From Oscillospiraceae bacterium (GTDB lineage Bacteria; Bacillota; Clostridia; Oscillospirales; WRJC01): a DNA stretch of 64,000 nucleotides. The stretch's first letter is position 1. Each line of letters begins with the position of its first letter. The stretch is taken from the NCBI GenBank assembly GCA_009783265.1, contig WRHM01000008.1, positions 62,001-126,000 on the forward strand, in the 5' to 3' direction. The position numbers and the translations under genes were made by a program. Below the pieces are notes generated by a model. That model had not been told where the DNA came from. It searched no databases and was given only the letters and a program-made list of their open reading frames with translations. Shown here piece by piece: positions 53,610 to 62,758 of this stretch.

Positions 53610-54860
53610 TTATTTTATAAAATACAAAGATATATCTTCTATTTTTCCGGATTCTTCGCCATTATTATTTTTATCATCTATGTTTTTCTCGATTACTATT
53701 TCGATCTTGTCCGTAAAAAACGCCGGGAACCGGCAAATTGCCTTATGCCCTATTGTTTTTCCGTTATAGACAGTTATAGGCAATCCGTAATCATACGGAT
53801 AAGCCTTTATCGAAAATTGTTCTACTATGCCTAATTTTTCTTCGTTTTCTTTTAATACGCAGTGATTTATCAGGACAGGCTCTTTTAATTTGCATATATA
53901 TAAATTTTCGTTTTTAGTCAAATCAAAAAATATCGGGTTTGAGAATGATTCTTTTATATATTTGCCCAATTCTATTAATCTTTCGCTGTCTTTTTCCGGA
54001 AGCAGCCCGTCGCGGCCGGGCCCAATATTTATAAGCATATTCGCTCCCCTGCCGACAGTATAATAATAATTTCCGATAAGTTCTTCCAGACTTTTCACAG
54101 TATGTTCGTCCCGGTCACTGTAAAACCAGTTGCGGAGCCTCATTCTGAAATCGCATTCCACAGGCAAAAATTTTTCGGCTTCAAATTGTTCGCCTGTTTC
54201 AGCAAGAACTGAAAACGCCGTTGATTTAACAGTCAGATTATTCGGCATGTGAGCGTAACCCGATTCGTTGCCTACCCAGCGCGTGTCCGGGTCCCACATA
54301 TTAAAAATCAATATATCAGACTGTAACCCCCGTATAGTTTTTATAATTCTCTTTTCGTCGTATTTATGATTTTCAGATCCGCAGCCGTCAAACCAAAGAT
54401 AATCTATTTTGCCGTAATTTTTCAAAAGCTCGCTTACTTGATTTATAAAATACTCGTCGTAATCTTTGCTTGATTTATCTTTTGAGCCGAATTCGGCCGG
54501 AGAATAATACAAGCCGGTTTTTATGCCGTATTCGCGGCATGCGTCCGTGAATTCTTTTACAACGTCGCCTTTGCCGTTTTTCCACGGGGTATTCGCAACA
54601 GAATAATTTGTATATTTCGAGGGCCAGTTCGCAAATCCGTCATGATGTTTGCACACTAATATTGCGTATTTTGCGCCGGATTCTTTTATAACGCGCATCC
54701 ACTGTCCGCAGTCGAGATTTGACGGATTAAATCCCGACAGCGGCATTTCTTTCATGTCCCAGTCTCTGTGCCCTTCGTAAAAAGTCCGTATCCCGAAATG
54801 AAAAAAAACTCCCAGCTCCCATTTCAAAAAATCTGCCTGTTCTTTTTTGTACTTCATCAT
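53610..54860 (-). CDS. Alpha-L-fucosidase (GH29)
   Basis: 416 residues without a signal peptide, hence cytoplasmic. GH29 features: FFHFGIRTFYEGHRDWD (about 19-35), ILVCKHHDGFANWPS near 69, GLYYSPAEFGSK near 116, and the nucleophile Asp in IDYLWFDGCGS near 157. Removes alpha-L-fucose from oligosaccharides. The C-terminal 110 residues form a short beta domain. Second of two genes with the UroD-like protein, under a promoter facing the rhamnosidase. Confidence 0.9.
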   Translation of the reverse strand: MMKYKKEQADFLKWELGVFFHFGIRTFYEGHRDWDMKEMPLSGFNPSNLDCGQWMRVIKESGAKYAILVCKHHDGFANWPSKYTNYSVANTPWKNGKGDVVKEFTDACREYGIKTGLYYSPAEFGSKDKSSKDYDEYFINQVSELLKNYGKIDYLWFDGCGSENHKYDEKRIIKTIRGLQSDILIFNMWDPDTRWVGNESGYAHMPNNLTVKSTAFSVLAETGEQFEAEKFLPVECDFRMRLRNWFYSDRDEHTVKSLEELIGNYYYTVGRGANMLINIGPGRDGLLPEKDSERLIELGKYIKESFSNPIFFDLTKNENLYICKLKEPVLINHCVLKENEEKLGIVEQFSIKAYPYDYGLPITVYNGKTIGHKAICRFPAFFTDKIEIVIEKNIDDKNNNGEESGKIEDISLYFIK

Positions 54861-54893
54861 AGATTATCCTCTCTTTCATAATTAATTATTATG

Positions 54894-55895
54894 CTATATT
54901 AATTTTGCCGCTTTAATCATCTCGCAAATGTTTTCCCCTTTTATATCCGACGACCATGCGCAGCCTGCGTTTAATACGTCAACTCCTGATTTAATGCATT
55001 CGCGGGACATTTCAAATACCTGCTCAGGAGTCCCGTCCCGTAATATTTCAAGCACCGGCACATATCCAATAATCGCAGTATTGCCTTTTAATAAATCAAC
55101 AGCCTGCGCAATATCAGTTTTTATATCCATGCTAATCCCAGACATTCCCGTGTTTTTTATATATTTTAAATGCGATGTTATATTTCCGCAGATATGCACT
55201 ACTGTGGGGATTTTTATTTCGGCGCAGAGCTTTTTGTGGCACGGGGCGATATATCTGCCGTAATCATCTCCCGATATAAGATCGCCCGAACAAGCCGCTT
55301 CGCCGATTTGAATTATGTCGCTGCCGGCATTTTCCTGTTCTTTTGCATACATGATACACAAATCAGTAGTCAATTCAAGCGCATTTTGAATTATTTCAGG
55401 CTCCTCAATCATCCATATCATCATGTTTTCGATACCGAACAGAGTAGTCCCCAGAGTAAACGGCCCGACAATAGAACTGACAACGGGAATAATATTATTA
55501 TATCTTTTTTTCGCGATTTCAACAGCGTTTAATACCAACGGGATCCGCCCTTTTTCCAAAAGTTCCCGCCCAAATAAAAATTCAGCGGGATCGTCAAAAA
55601 GATGCGTTTTCATTTGCGGGAGCTGACTTTTCGTGCCAAAATCAATATTTCCGCCCAATCCTTCGGCCTCAACTGTCATATCAAAAGGCAGTTTCATAGA
55701 TTCAAGCCCGTAAAACTCAAAAGCGGCAGCCGCCAATTTTACCATTTTTTCAGCGTCCGAATGCGCGTCAGGCCAATAAACGCCGCATAAATCCATTAAA
55801 TCAACAGTAACGGCAGTCATCAAACCCGTTACAGGCGGCCTGCCGGAATTTTTATGCTTTAAAGCATTGACAAGCCTTTGCGTATTATTTTCCAT
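54894..55895 (-). CDS. UroD-family methyltransferase (MtaA/MtbA-like)
   Basis: 333 residues of the uroporphyrinogen decarboxylase superfamily, in the cobalamin:CoM-type methyltransferase branch: a zinc-ligand HICGN motif near 217 with a Cys near the C-terminus (NAGCAW), rather than a heme-pathway decarboxylase. No corrinoid protein gene nearby. Such proteins often sit in glycan loci of gut Clostridia with unknown roles, possibly demethylation of methylated sugars or aromatics. Shares a promoter with GH29. Confidence 0.75.
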   Translation of the reverse strand: MENNTQRLVNALKHKNSGRPPVTGLMTAVTVDLMDLCGVYWPDAHSDAEKMVKLAAAAFEFYGLESMKLPFDMTVEAEGLGGNIDFGTKSQLPQMKTHLFDDPAEFLFGRELLEKGRIPLVLNAVEIAKKRYNNIIPVVSSIVGPFTLGTTLFGIENMMIWMIEEPEIIQNALELTTDLCIMYAKEQENAGSDIIQIGEAACSGDLISGDDYGRYIAPCHKKLCAEIKIPTVVHICGNITSHLKYIKNTGMSGISMDIKTDIAQAVDLLKGNTAIIGYVPVLEILRDGTPEQVFEMSRECIKSGVDVLNAGCAWSSDIKGENICEMIKAAKLI

Positions 55896-55933
55896 GATTT
55901 TTTACACCTCATAATAAAACTTTGTTTTTAATT

Positions 55934-55962
55934 ATTATATTGCATATTTAATTTATCGTCAA
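55934..55962 (-). promoter_or_regulatory. Promoter of the UroD-like/GH29 operon
   Basis: On the minus strand, TTGACG (55957-55962), 17 bases, TATAAT (55934-55939). Confidence 0.83.
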
Positions 55963-55990
55963 GTAAAATCTTAATATTATCATAATCAAT

Positions 55991-56009
55991 GTTAAAATAT
56001 TATTTTAAC
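55991..56009. promoter_or_regulatory. Shared palindromic operator between divergent glycosidase genes
   Basis: GTTAAAATATTATTTTAAC is a perfect 19-base palindrome (9-base arms) lying between the two outward promoters, 10 bases above the GH78 -35 and 28 above the other. Confidence 0.68.
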
Positions 56010-56019
56010 ATACATTTTA

Positions 56020-56048
56020 TTGACAATTTAATTTTTATATTATATAAT
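56020..56048 (+). promoter_or_regulatory. SigA-type promoter of the GH78 gene
   Basis: TTGACA (56020-56025), 17 bases, TATAAT (56043-56048). Confidence 0.88.
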
Positions 56049-56121
56049 TTTTATTAGATATTAAATATAAATATTTTAAATCAAAACACGAAAATATAAT
56101 AATTTTTAAGGAGTAAATTTT

Positions 56122-58329
56122 ATGTTTGAAAATATAAATTTTATAAAAGCCGATATACCGTTTATACGCGAATTCAGCAGAGAAAAAAGCCCGTGTTCAA
56201 TGTTCAGGCGCAAATTTAATATAAAAAACCCGAAACATGCAAAAGTATCGGTCTGCGGACTCGGCTACGGCTATTATTATATAAACGGCAAAAAAATCAC
56301 GGACGATTTATTTACGGCTCCCGTCAGCGACTATAATAAGACTTTATGGTATAATACTTACGACGTCACTGAATTTTTACAGGGCGGCGAAAATATATTT
56401 ACGGTCATTTGCGGCAACGGATTTTTCAACGAATCTTTAAAGACCGCATGGCTTCATTATCAGGCGTCATGGCGCGACAATCCGAAGTTTATCTTGCAAC
56501 TTGACGCAGACGGCGAAACTGTTTTGACTTCAGATAATAACTGGAAATGCACGGCTGATACGCCAATAATATTCAATCAATTACGGAGCGGGGAGCATTT
56601 TGATTCGCGCATGTATAACCCGGACTTCAACAAGTTTGATTTCGACGACAGCGGCTGGAGTTATGCGATAACCGACGATAATTCTCCAAAGGGGATTTTC
56701 AGGCAATGCGAATGTCAGCCCATATGCGAATGCGCCGAGTATAAAACAAAACAGATAATAAAAACCGATGAAAAAAAATATATATTTGACATAGGGCAGA
56801 ATATTTCAGGTTATATAAAACTTACAGTTAATTCTCAAAACGGCAAACCCGGAGATGAATTTATTATAAAATACGCCGAACAATTAAACGAAGATAATAC
56901 GCTTAAATATAACGGCATGGACGGCGAGCATTTTTATCCCGAGAGCGAATTCATGACGGATAAATTTATCGCGAACGGCAAAGATTTCACATGGTCGCCT
57001 ATTTTTACATATCACGGGTTCAGATATATCGAAATAACGGGCATAGAAAATCCCGGATTTGATACAGTCACGGGAATATTCGTCCATCAGCATATAAAGA
57101 CAATATCAGATTTTGAATGTTCGGACGAAACCCTGAACAAATTATATAAAATCGGCATAATGGCGACTTACTCTAATCTTTTTTATATGCCTACGGACTG
57201 TCCGACAAGGGAAAAACTCGGCTGGGCGAACGACGCTCAGGCTTCGGCTGAACAAATGCTTATTAATTTTGATATTGCGCCTTTATTTAAAAAGTGGAAT
57301 TTTGATATACAGGACGCAATGCGTGACGACGGGTCTATGCCTGGCATAATCCCGACGAGCGGATGGGGATACGAATGGGGGAACGGCCCGGTTTCAGATG
57401 GGATTATATTTGAGATTCCGTATAAAATATATCTCTATACGGGCGATAAGTCATTGCTAATAGATAACCTGCCGTATTTTGACAGATATATAGAATATCT
57501 CAAAACGAGGCACGGCGAGAACGGCATGATTAATTTCGGGCTGAACGACTGGGCCGCTCCGGATTTCAAAACGGAAACCCCGGTAGAACTTATAAATACT
57601 GCGTTTCTCGTGAAATTCCTGCGTATCGCGAAACTTGCGGCAAATTTTGCGGATAATTCAATACTCGAAGAAAAATACGCCCGCGAATGCGAAGAAGCCG
57701 AAAAGCTATTTAAAAATAATTATATAAACAAAGACGGGACATGCAAAATTAACGAGCAGACGGCTGTAAGCATGGCGATATATTATAAACTTTACGATGA
57801 TGATAGTTTTACGCCGCTTAAAGAGCAATTAAAGAAACTTGTCGAGGACAACAATTTTCACCATAATTGCGGCATGGTGGGACTGCGCAGGCTTTATATC
57901 GCGTTAAACAAATGCGGGCTTGCTGAATACGCGTATAAAATAATAACGTCAACAGGTTATCCGTCGTATTCTAAATGGCTTGAAGGCGACGCGACGACTT
58001 TATGGGAAACTTGGCAGCCGGGGAACTCTAAAAATCATCACATGTATTCGGATTTTATGTCATGGATAATAAAAACGCTTGCCGGAATAAATATAGCCAG
58101 CGTATCTGAAAACGCTCCGGCATATAAAAGAGTAACGATAAATCCCGAATTTATTTCAGCTATTGATTTTTGCAGGGGATATACAGATACTCCGAGAGGC
58201 AGAATCTCAGTCGAATGGAAACGCGATAATAACAGAAAAATAATTCTCGAAGTCGATATACCCGAAAAAATAACGGCTGTATATAACGGCTCTGTTTTAA
58301 ATCCGGGTAAAAATATTTTTAATATTTAA
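56122..58329 (+). CDS. Alpha-L-rhamnosidase (GH78)
   Basis: 735 residues, no signal peptide. N-terminal beta-sandwich (about 1-190) with FRRKFN...YYINGKKI; a second beta domain (190-335) with FDIGQNISGYIKL; catalytic alpha/alpha barrel (335-655) with DCPTREKLGWANDAQ (about 360-374), containing catalytic-region acids, NFGLNDWAAPD and GDATTLWETW; C-terminal beta domain. Releases rhamnose from plant or bacterial glycans inside the cell. Length is somewhat below the usual 850-1000. AAGGAG precedes the start. Confidence 0.92.
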   Translation: MFENINFIKADIPFIREFSREKSPCSMFRRKFNIKNPKHAKVSVCGLGYGYYYINGKKITDDLFTAPVSDYNKTLWYNTYDVTEFLQGGENIFTVICGNGFFNESLKTAWLHYQASWRDNPKFILQLDADGETVLTSDNNWKCTADTPIIFNQLRSGEHFDSRMYNPDFNKFDFDDSGWSYAITDDNSPKGIFRQCECQPICECAEYKTKQIIKTDEKKYIFDIGQNISGYIKLTVNSQNGKPGDEFIIKYAEQLNEDNTLKYNGMDGEHFYPESEFMTDKFIANGKDFTWSPIFTYHGFRYIEITGIENPGFDTVTGIFVHQHIKTISDFECSDETLNKLYKIGIMATYSNLFYMPTDCPTREKLGWANDAQASAEQMLINFDIAPLFKKWNFDIQDAMRDDGSMPGIIPTSGWGYEWGNGPVSDGIIFEIPYKIYLYTGDKSLLIDNLPYFDRYIEYLKTRHGENGMINFGLNDWAAPDFKTETPVELINTAFLVKFLRIAKLAANFADNSILEEKYARECEEAEKLFKNNYINKDGTCKINEQTAVSMAIYYKLYDDDSFTPLKEQLKKLVEDNNFHHNCGMVGLRRLYIALNKCGLAEYAYKIITSTGYPSYSKWLEGDATTLWETWQPGNSKNHHMYSDFMSWIIKTLAGINIASVSENAPAYKRVTINPEFISAIDFCRGYTDTPRGRISVEWKRDNNRKIILEVDIPEKITAVYNGSVLNPGKNIFNI

Positions 58330-58358
58330 TAAAACTATATAAAAACATGAATGAAATG

Positions 58359-58398
58359 CGCCCCCAAAATTAAGCAAAAAATGTTTAACTCGGGGGCG
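58359..58398. terminator. Weak terminator-like hairpin between convergent genes
   Basis: CGCCCCC (58359-58365) pairs with GGGGGCG (58392-58398), with an inner TTAA pair. No long T-run on either strand, so termination is uncertain. Confidence 0.45.
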
Positions 58399-58430
58399 TA
58401 TAATTATGAGAATTTATACTAAAGCATATA

Positions 58431-59969
58431 TTATTCAACTGTTCCGAAATTATCGACGGTTTTATTAATCGCAATATCGGCTTTATCTTTTACTTTTTCG
58501 TATTCGCTCGCAAAATCACGCGATTTTTTGCTCATCAGATTATTAAAAACGTCATACGAGCCGCCCCAGTTGTAGACCATATCGAGATCGAAAATCCTCG
58601 ACGATAAAATAATATCGAGCATTGCGCTTGATTCTTCGTCGCGCATGTATTTTCGCTGGAGGGCGACTTCGTAATAAGCCGGTGTGAGCGTGTACAGGCT
58701 TTCGGCGGCTAACGCCTCGACTACAAGCCCGGTTTCGGAAAGCCTTTGATTTGTTATGGGGATAGACAAAGCCGAAGCGTTGTTTAAATTATATGTCGTG
58801 TAATAAGATTCCTGATTTGAATCATACTTAGGCATCGGAACCATGCCAAATTCGCTCTCCATATCTCTTAAAAGAGTAAACGACAAAAGCCCTGCTGTAT
58901 AAAACAACGCCCTGTCTTCTTTAAAATTGCGCCTTATCATATCGCTGTAAACATTCCCGTATTTGCCGCTGTGCTCTTCGGCTTTGACCGTGACGTCGTT
59001 GTTAAGCTGGAAATCCAGGACTTTATCTATAACAGAAGCCGAGCGTTCGGTGAGCATATCCATATACGGAATATCGTTTGCGTCTTTTCTTGTCGCCCTT
59101 TCGCCTGTCCCGATATAAAACATAAACGTGTTCAGATAATCGCTGACCTGTCCCCACTGGTCGTCGTCGGGAGTCATAACCCCGTCGCCGTTCAGGTCTT
59201 TTGACGCGGCAACGCACATTTCGTTGTATTTATCAAGAGTCCATTCGTTATCGTTCACGTATTTATACGGCGAATCAAGGCTTAAATCCTGCAATAATTT
59301 TTTATTGAAAAACACAGCCCAAGTCGCGTTGTTGTCCATGATATTTATATCGCCGACCGCGTAATATAATTTATTCAACAGAGTAAAATCTTTATGGCTT
59401 TTTGAATCCCACCATGGCTGCGACAAATCTATATTTTCCACAGTATTCAAATCATATAAAAATCCCTGTTGGGCAAGGGTGTTGCTCTGAATTAAATTCA
59501 TCATGAAAACCTGATAATTATCTTCCCCTGCAAGCAGGGTTTTTTTCACTGTCGCCGCTAAATCGCTCTGAGATTCAGGATATTCTGCGACTTTGAAATT
59601 ATATGTTTCTTCTACGTATTGATTTCTCTTGAAAACCGCGTCGTTTATAGTGTCTCCGTTTTCTTCCGCAGCATAAATTTCCATCGAATAGTTATTTACG
59701 TTTCTTTCATATCCCATGACATAAAACATAAACGTTTCGCCTTTTAAATCTATATTTGGCAAAGTTGGGGCATGTTTTTCAGATTCGACTATAGTATTAT
59801 CGTCAGAATTGTCGTCGTTTAAATCGTTTAAATTGCCGGAATCCGGTTTTATGTCAACATCAGCGTCGTTATTTTTGCCGTCTGAACTATTTTCATTGTT
59901 ACCGCCGCATGAATATAATAACAGGGCAAACATGCTTATTATTAAAATAATCGCAATAATTTTTTTCAT
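58431..59969 (-). CDS. Extracellular solute-binding lipoprotein (ABC family 1)
   Basis: 512 residues. Lipoprotein signal (1-21) with lipobox LLYSC; Asn/Asp/Ser linker (22-65); binding-protein core with AEENGDTINDAVFKRNQYVEE near 105-125 and PWWDSKSHKDF near 190. Captures a sugar outside the cell. No permease is adjacent; it may use the permeases elsewhere, including those at 23778-33118. Downstream of the FAD protein and kinase genes on the same strand. Confidence 0.88.
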   Translation of the reverse strand: MKKIIAIILIISMFALLLYSCGGNNENSSDGKNNDADVDIKPDSGNLNDLNDDNSDDNTIVESEKHAPTLPNIDLKGETFMFYVMGYERNVNNYSMEIYAAEENGDTINDAVFKRNQYVEETYNFKVAEYPESQSDLAATVKKTLLAGEDNYQVFMMNLIQSNTLAQQGFLYDLNTVENIDLSQPWWDSKSHKDFTLLNKLYYAVGDINIMDNNATWAVFFNKKLLQDLSLDSPYKYVNDNEWTLDKYNEMCVAASKDLNGDGVMTPDDDQWGQVSDYLNTFMFYIGTGERATRKDANDIPYMDMLTERSASVIDKVLDFQLNNDVTVKAEEHSGKYGNVYSDMIRRNFKEDRALFYTAGLLSFTLLRDMESEFGMVPMPKYDSNQESYYTTYNLNNASALSIPITNQRLSETGLVVEALAAESLYTLTPAYYEVALQRKYMRDEESSAMLDIILSSRIFDLDMVYNWGGSYDVFNNLMSKKSRDFASEYEKVKDKADIAINKTVDNFGTVE

Positions 59970-60029
59970 ATATTCTTTCTCCTTTTTTATTTTCTGTGCT
60001 AAATAAAACTTGCGCTATGTTAAAAATGC

Positions 60030-60593
60030 TTATAATGCGAATGTATCTTTTATATTTTTCGCCACTTCATCAGGCTCAATTTTAGTATTATTGATACGGA
60101 TATAATTTTTACGCTTGATTTCTCCCTCAAACGAATTTGCTCTTTCATTTACAGACGCATCTATCATTGCTTTATCTGAATTTTCAATATTTCTTTTTGA
60201 TGGTTTATGAGCCAGCCGGTTAGGGGTTTTATTCCGTATAATCCTTTCATTTACATCGGCTTCAAGCTCAACAAAATAAACTTCCGCGCCACGGGATTCA
60301 AAAATATCAGCCAACTTATTCGCATATTCCCAGCTTCCCTGCCTGTCAAATCTGCAAACCGAAGTATATATTAATCCGCATAAGTCGCTTTTGGATACGG
60401 CTTCAAAAATTTTTTCGATAAATAATCTGCTTAATCTGCCGCCTTCGTCTGTATTCATAGCGTCAAAAAATACCGACACAAGGTCCATTACCATGTGATT
60501 ATGGAATAATTTTAGTCCCGTGATTTTTTCAATTTCTTGTCCAACCGTCATTTTGCCGACAGCCGGCGGACCAAAAATCCAAATATATTTCAT
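60030..60593 (-). CDS. Small P-loop kinase-like protein
   Basis: 187 residues, Walker A GPPAVGKMTVGQ (about 8-19), followed by a nucleotide/shikimate-kinase-like fold with RFDRQGSWEYANKL near 81 and a lid-like Arg/Lys segment near 120. Probably an ATP-dependent small-molecule kinase; substrate unknown. GAGG precedes the ATG. Confidence 0.75.
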   Translation of the reverse strand: MKYIWIFGPPAVGKMTVGQEIEKITGLKLFHNHMVMDLVSVFFDAMNTDEGGRLSRLFIEKIFEAVSKSDLCGLIYTSVCRFDRQGSWEYANKLADIFESRGAEVYFVELEADVNERIIRNKTPNRLAHKPSKRNIENSDKAMIDASVNERANSFEGEIKRKNYIRINNTKIEPDEVAKNIKDTFAL

Positions 60594-60631
60594 TAGATTA
60601 TTCCTCGTAACAAATATAAATTCTCTACCCT

Positions 60632-62395
60632 CTATTTTTCTTCGCTTATTTGCCCGCTCCTCAAAACCTCCAAAAATTCGCCGAGATGATTTTCGTATAT
60701 ATCACACGGATTCACGCCGTATTTTTTGCACAACGCCGCAGCGTATCCAACAACTTCGCCCATCATTCCCCCTGTGCGCATTACCCTGACAGTCCCCAAA
60801 GCGTCGTGCGTCACGCTCACGTTTCTGCCCGCCATAAATAAATTTTTGATGTTTCTCGAATACAGGCACCTGTACGGCACAAAATACGGAATATGCTTAA
60901 AATTATCGTAATAAGCATTTGTCAGAAACGCGTCCCCCTCATGAAAAGACGGATAATATTCTTTTTTTGCATAATGCACGTCTATCTGCCATGTCGATGG
61001 AACGCAGCCGTCCTCGAATTTATAATTTTTCAGCACTTCGCTTTTAGATAATATAACGTCTCCGAGAAGCCTTCTTGATTCGCGCTTGCCGCCGATATAA
61101 CACGCGTTGCCGATTTTATATGTTTTATAAAAGCCTTTGTCTGTATTTTTCAGAGCGTCAAACGCGCCGTACATAGCGCGAAAATTAGTATCTCTGGCTT
61201 CTTCGGCGAATTTTATCGGGTCATGCTCCATGCCGCTCTCCCAGTACCAACCGCCCAACTGTTTTGCCCCCTCGTAATCTTTCGCGTTTCGTCCCGGAAA
61301 ATCACAGGACGGATCTGATAAATCTATCGCCCACGGACATTTGGGAAACTCCGTTTCTTTTCCCGTGTCTTCGACATACCAGACATTTGTCATTCCCATG
61401 TGGCCGTTTGTCGTTATCTCGTAATCTGCGTCAGCCAAAAACCCCAGAGTAGCGTCGCCGGTGCAGTCGGCAAAATAATCGGCGTATGCTTCATAAGGCC
61501 TGTGGGTTTTTACGTCGATAAATTTAATTTTGTGTATCACGCCGTTTTTCACGTCGGCGGACACGACTGTATAACCTAAAAATAATTTTATATTTTTATA
61601 TTCTTCAAGTATAGATATGCGCTTATCGTCTTCATATATTTCAGCTATATTATCTTTTCCGTAGTGAAAATGCTTTTCCGGCTCAAACGATTTTACTATA
61701 TCGCCGATTTTGGGGAATGGCTCAAATCCGGTTTCGCCTCCGAGCCACACTCGAACTTCTGAACTGTTGTTTCCCCCAAGGACATATCTGTCCTGTATGA
61801 GCGCGACATTCAAGCCGTTTTTCGCCGAACTTACAGCCGCCGCCATTCCGGATATGCCGCCCCCCGCGATAATTATGTCAAATTTCCCCGCGTTTTCTGA
61901 AATGTTAATATTACATAAAGTATTTCTGAATTTTTCAAACTCTGTTATGCCGTCCGGCGGAACAAAATCCATATCCATAGTCAAAAATACAGCCGCGCAC
62001 CTGCCCTCAAATCCGGTCAGATCAATAAGCGACAATTCAGCTTCGCCAGCGTCAATTTCGCATACGCCAGCTTCCTGCCAAGCCCAAGAAACGCTTTTAT
62101 TCCCGAGGGTTTCAGAAGTCCAGCCGTCTATTTTTACTTTAAACAAGCCCGGCGACACATCTTTTTTCCACCGCGCAACCCAGTCTTTCGTATATGCCCA
62201 AACTTTATATCTGCCCGGGTTTTTGATATCAATTTTTTTAACTGCATTTGCAACCGGGGTGCCTATGCCGTGAGCGAGAAGATAAGACGAACCCATATTT
62301 TGTATAAACTGCGTGTCGAGCGCCCAGCCGCCGTAATCGTCAAATTCCCCGGTTGATATAAACAAAAAATTTTTTTCCGTATTTCCCTCTTTCAT
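60632..62395 (-). CDS. FAD-dependent oxidoreductase with N-terminal carbohydrate-binding-like domain
   Basis: 587 residues, no signal peptide. N-terminal beta-rich region (about 1-150) with NPGRYKVWAYTKDW; then a FAD_oxidored core beginning DIIIAGGGISGMAAAV (dinucleotide fold, near 155-170), YFADCTGDATLGFLA near 320 and GRNVSVTHDALGTVRVMRT near 530. Proteins of this design are frequent in polysaccharide-utilisation loci, but their reaction is unknown. Heads a probable operon with the kinase and binding lipoprotein. Confidence 0.82.
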   Translation of the reverse strand: MKEGNTEKNFLFISTGEFDDYGGWALDTQFIQNMGSSYLLAHGIGTPVANAVKKIDIKNPGRYKVWAYTKDWVARWKKDVSPGLFKVKIDGWTSETLGNKSVSWAWQEAGVCEIDAGEAELSLIDLTGFEGRCAAVFLTMDMDFVPPDGITEFEKFRNTLCNINISENAGKFDIIIAGGGISGMAAAVSSAKNGLNVALIQDRYVLGGNNSSEVRVWLGGETGFEPFPKIGDIVKSFEPEKHFHYGKDNIAEIYEDDKRISILEEYKNIKLFLGYTVVSADVKNGVIHKIKFIDVKTHRPYEAYADYFADCTGDATLGFLADADYEITTNGHMGMTNVWYVEDTGKETEFPKCPWAIDLSDPSCDFPGRNAKDYEGAKQLGGWYWESGMEHDPIKFAEEARDTNFRAMYGAFDALKNTDKGFYKTYKIGNACYIGGKRESRRLLGDVILSKSEVLKNYKFEDGCVPSTWQIDVHYAKKEYYPSFHEGDAFLTNAYYDNFKHIPYFVPYRCLYSRNIKNLFMAGRNVSVTHDALGTVRVMRTGGMMGEVVGYAAALCKKYGVNPCDIYENHLGEFLEVLRSGQISEEK

Positions 62396-62758
62396 ACATA
62401 AATCATTCCTCTCTATAAATTATATAAATTATAACGGATATAAAAAAATTTAATAAAAATATTATATCAGATATTTACGTAAAAATCAATAATTTTTGTG
62501 TTATTTTTGGCGGCAAGCCCTATTTCCAAAATTTTGTTTATATTGTCTTTGATTATAAATTTTATTATTAATCCGAGTTTATTTTTTTATATTAAACTTA
62601 AATAAAAACAAATATTTTGCTGAAATTTGTACAAATTTTATATATTTTTATAAAAAAGACATATAATACTTGTAAAAATATATATGTTTGTGTTATAATA
62701 TTAAAATAAAAACGAAAAAAATAAATGTAGTTAAAAATTTTATATGGAGATGTGCCAG
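62396..62758. other. AT-rich intergenic region between divergent genes
   Basis: 363 bases, no gene seen. Contains the rightward promoter at 62670-62699; no clear promoter for the leftward FAD gene and no repeat recognised. Confidence 0.6.
62670..62699 (+). promoter_or_regulatory. Promoter of the PP2C-like gene
   Basis: TTGTAA (62670-62675), 18 bases, TATAAT (62694-62699); 59 bases above the start codon. Confidence 0.65.

Noticed and set aside
54894..55895. Heme-pathway uroporphyrinogen decarboxylase
   Set aside because: The zinc-site motif HICGN and C-terminal Cys fit the methyltransferase branch, and no other heme gene is present.
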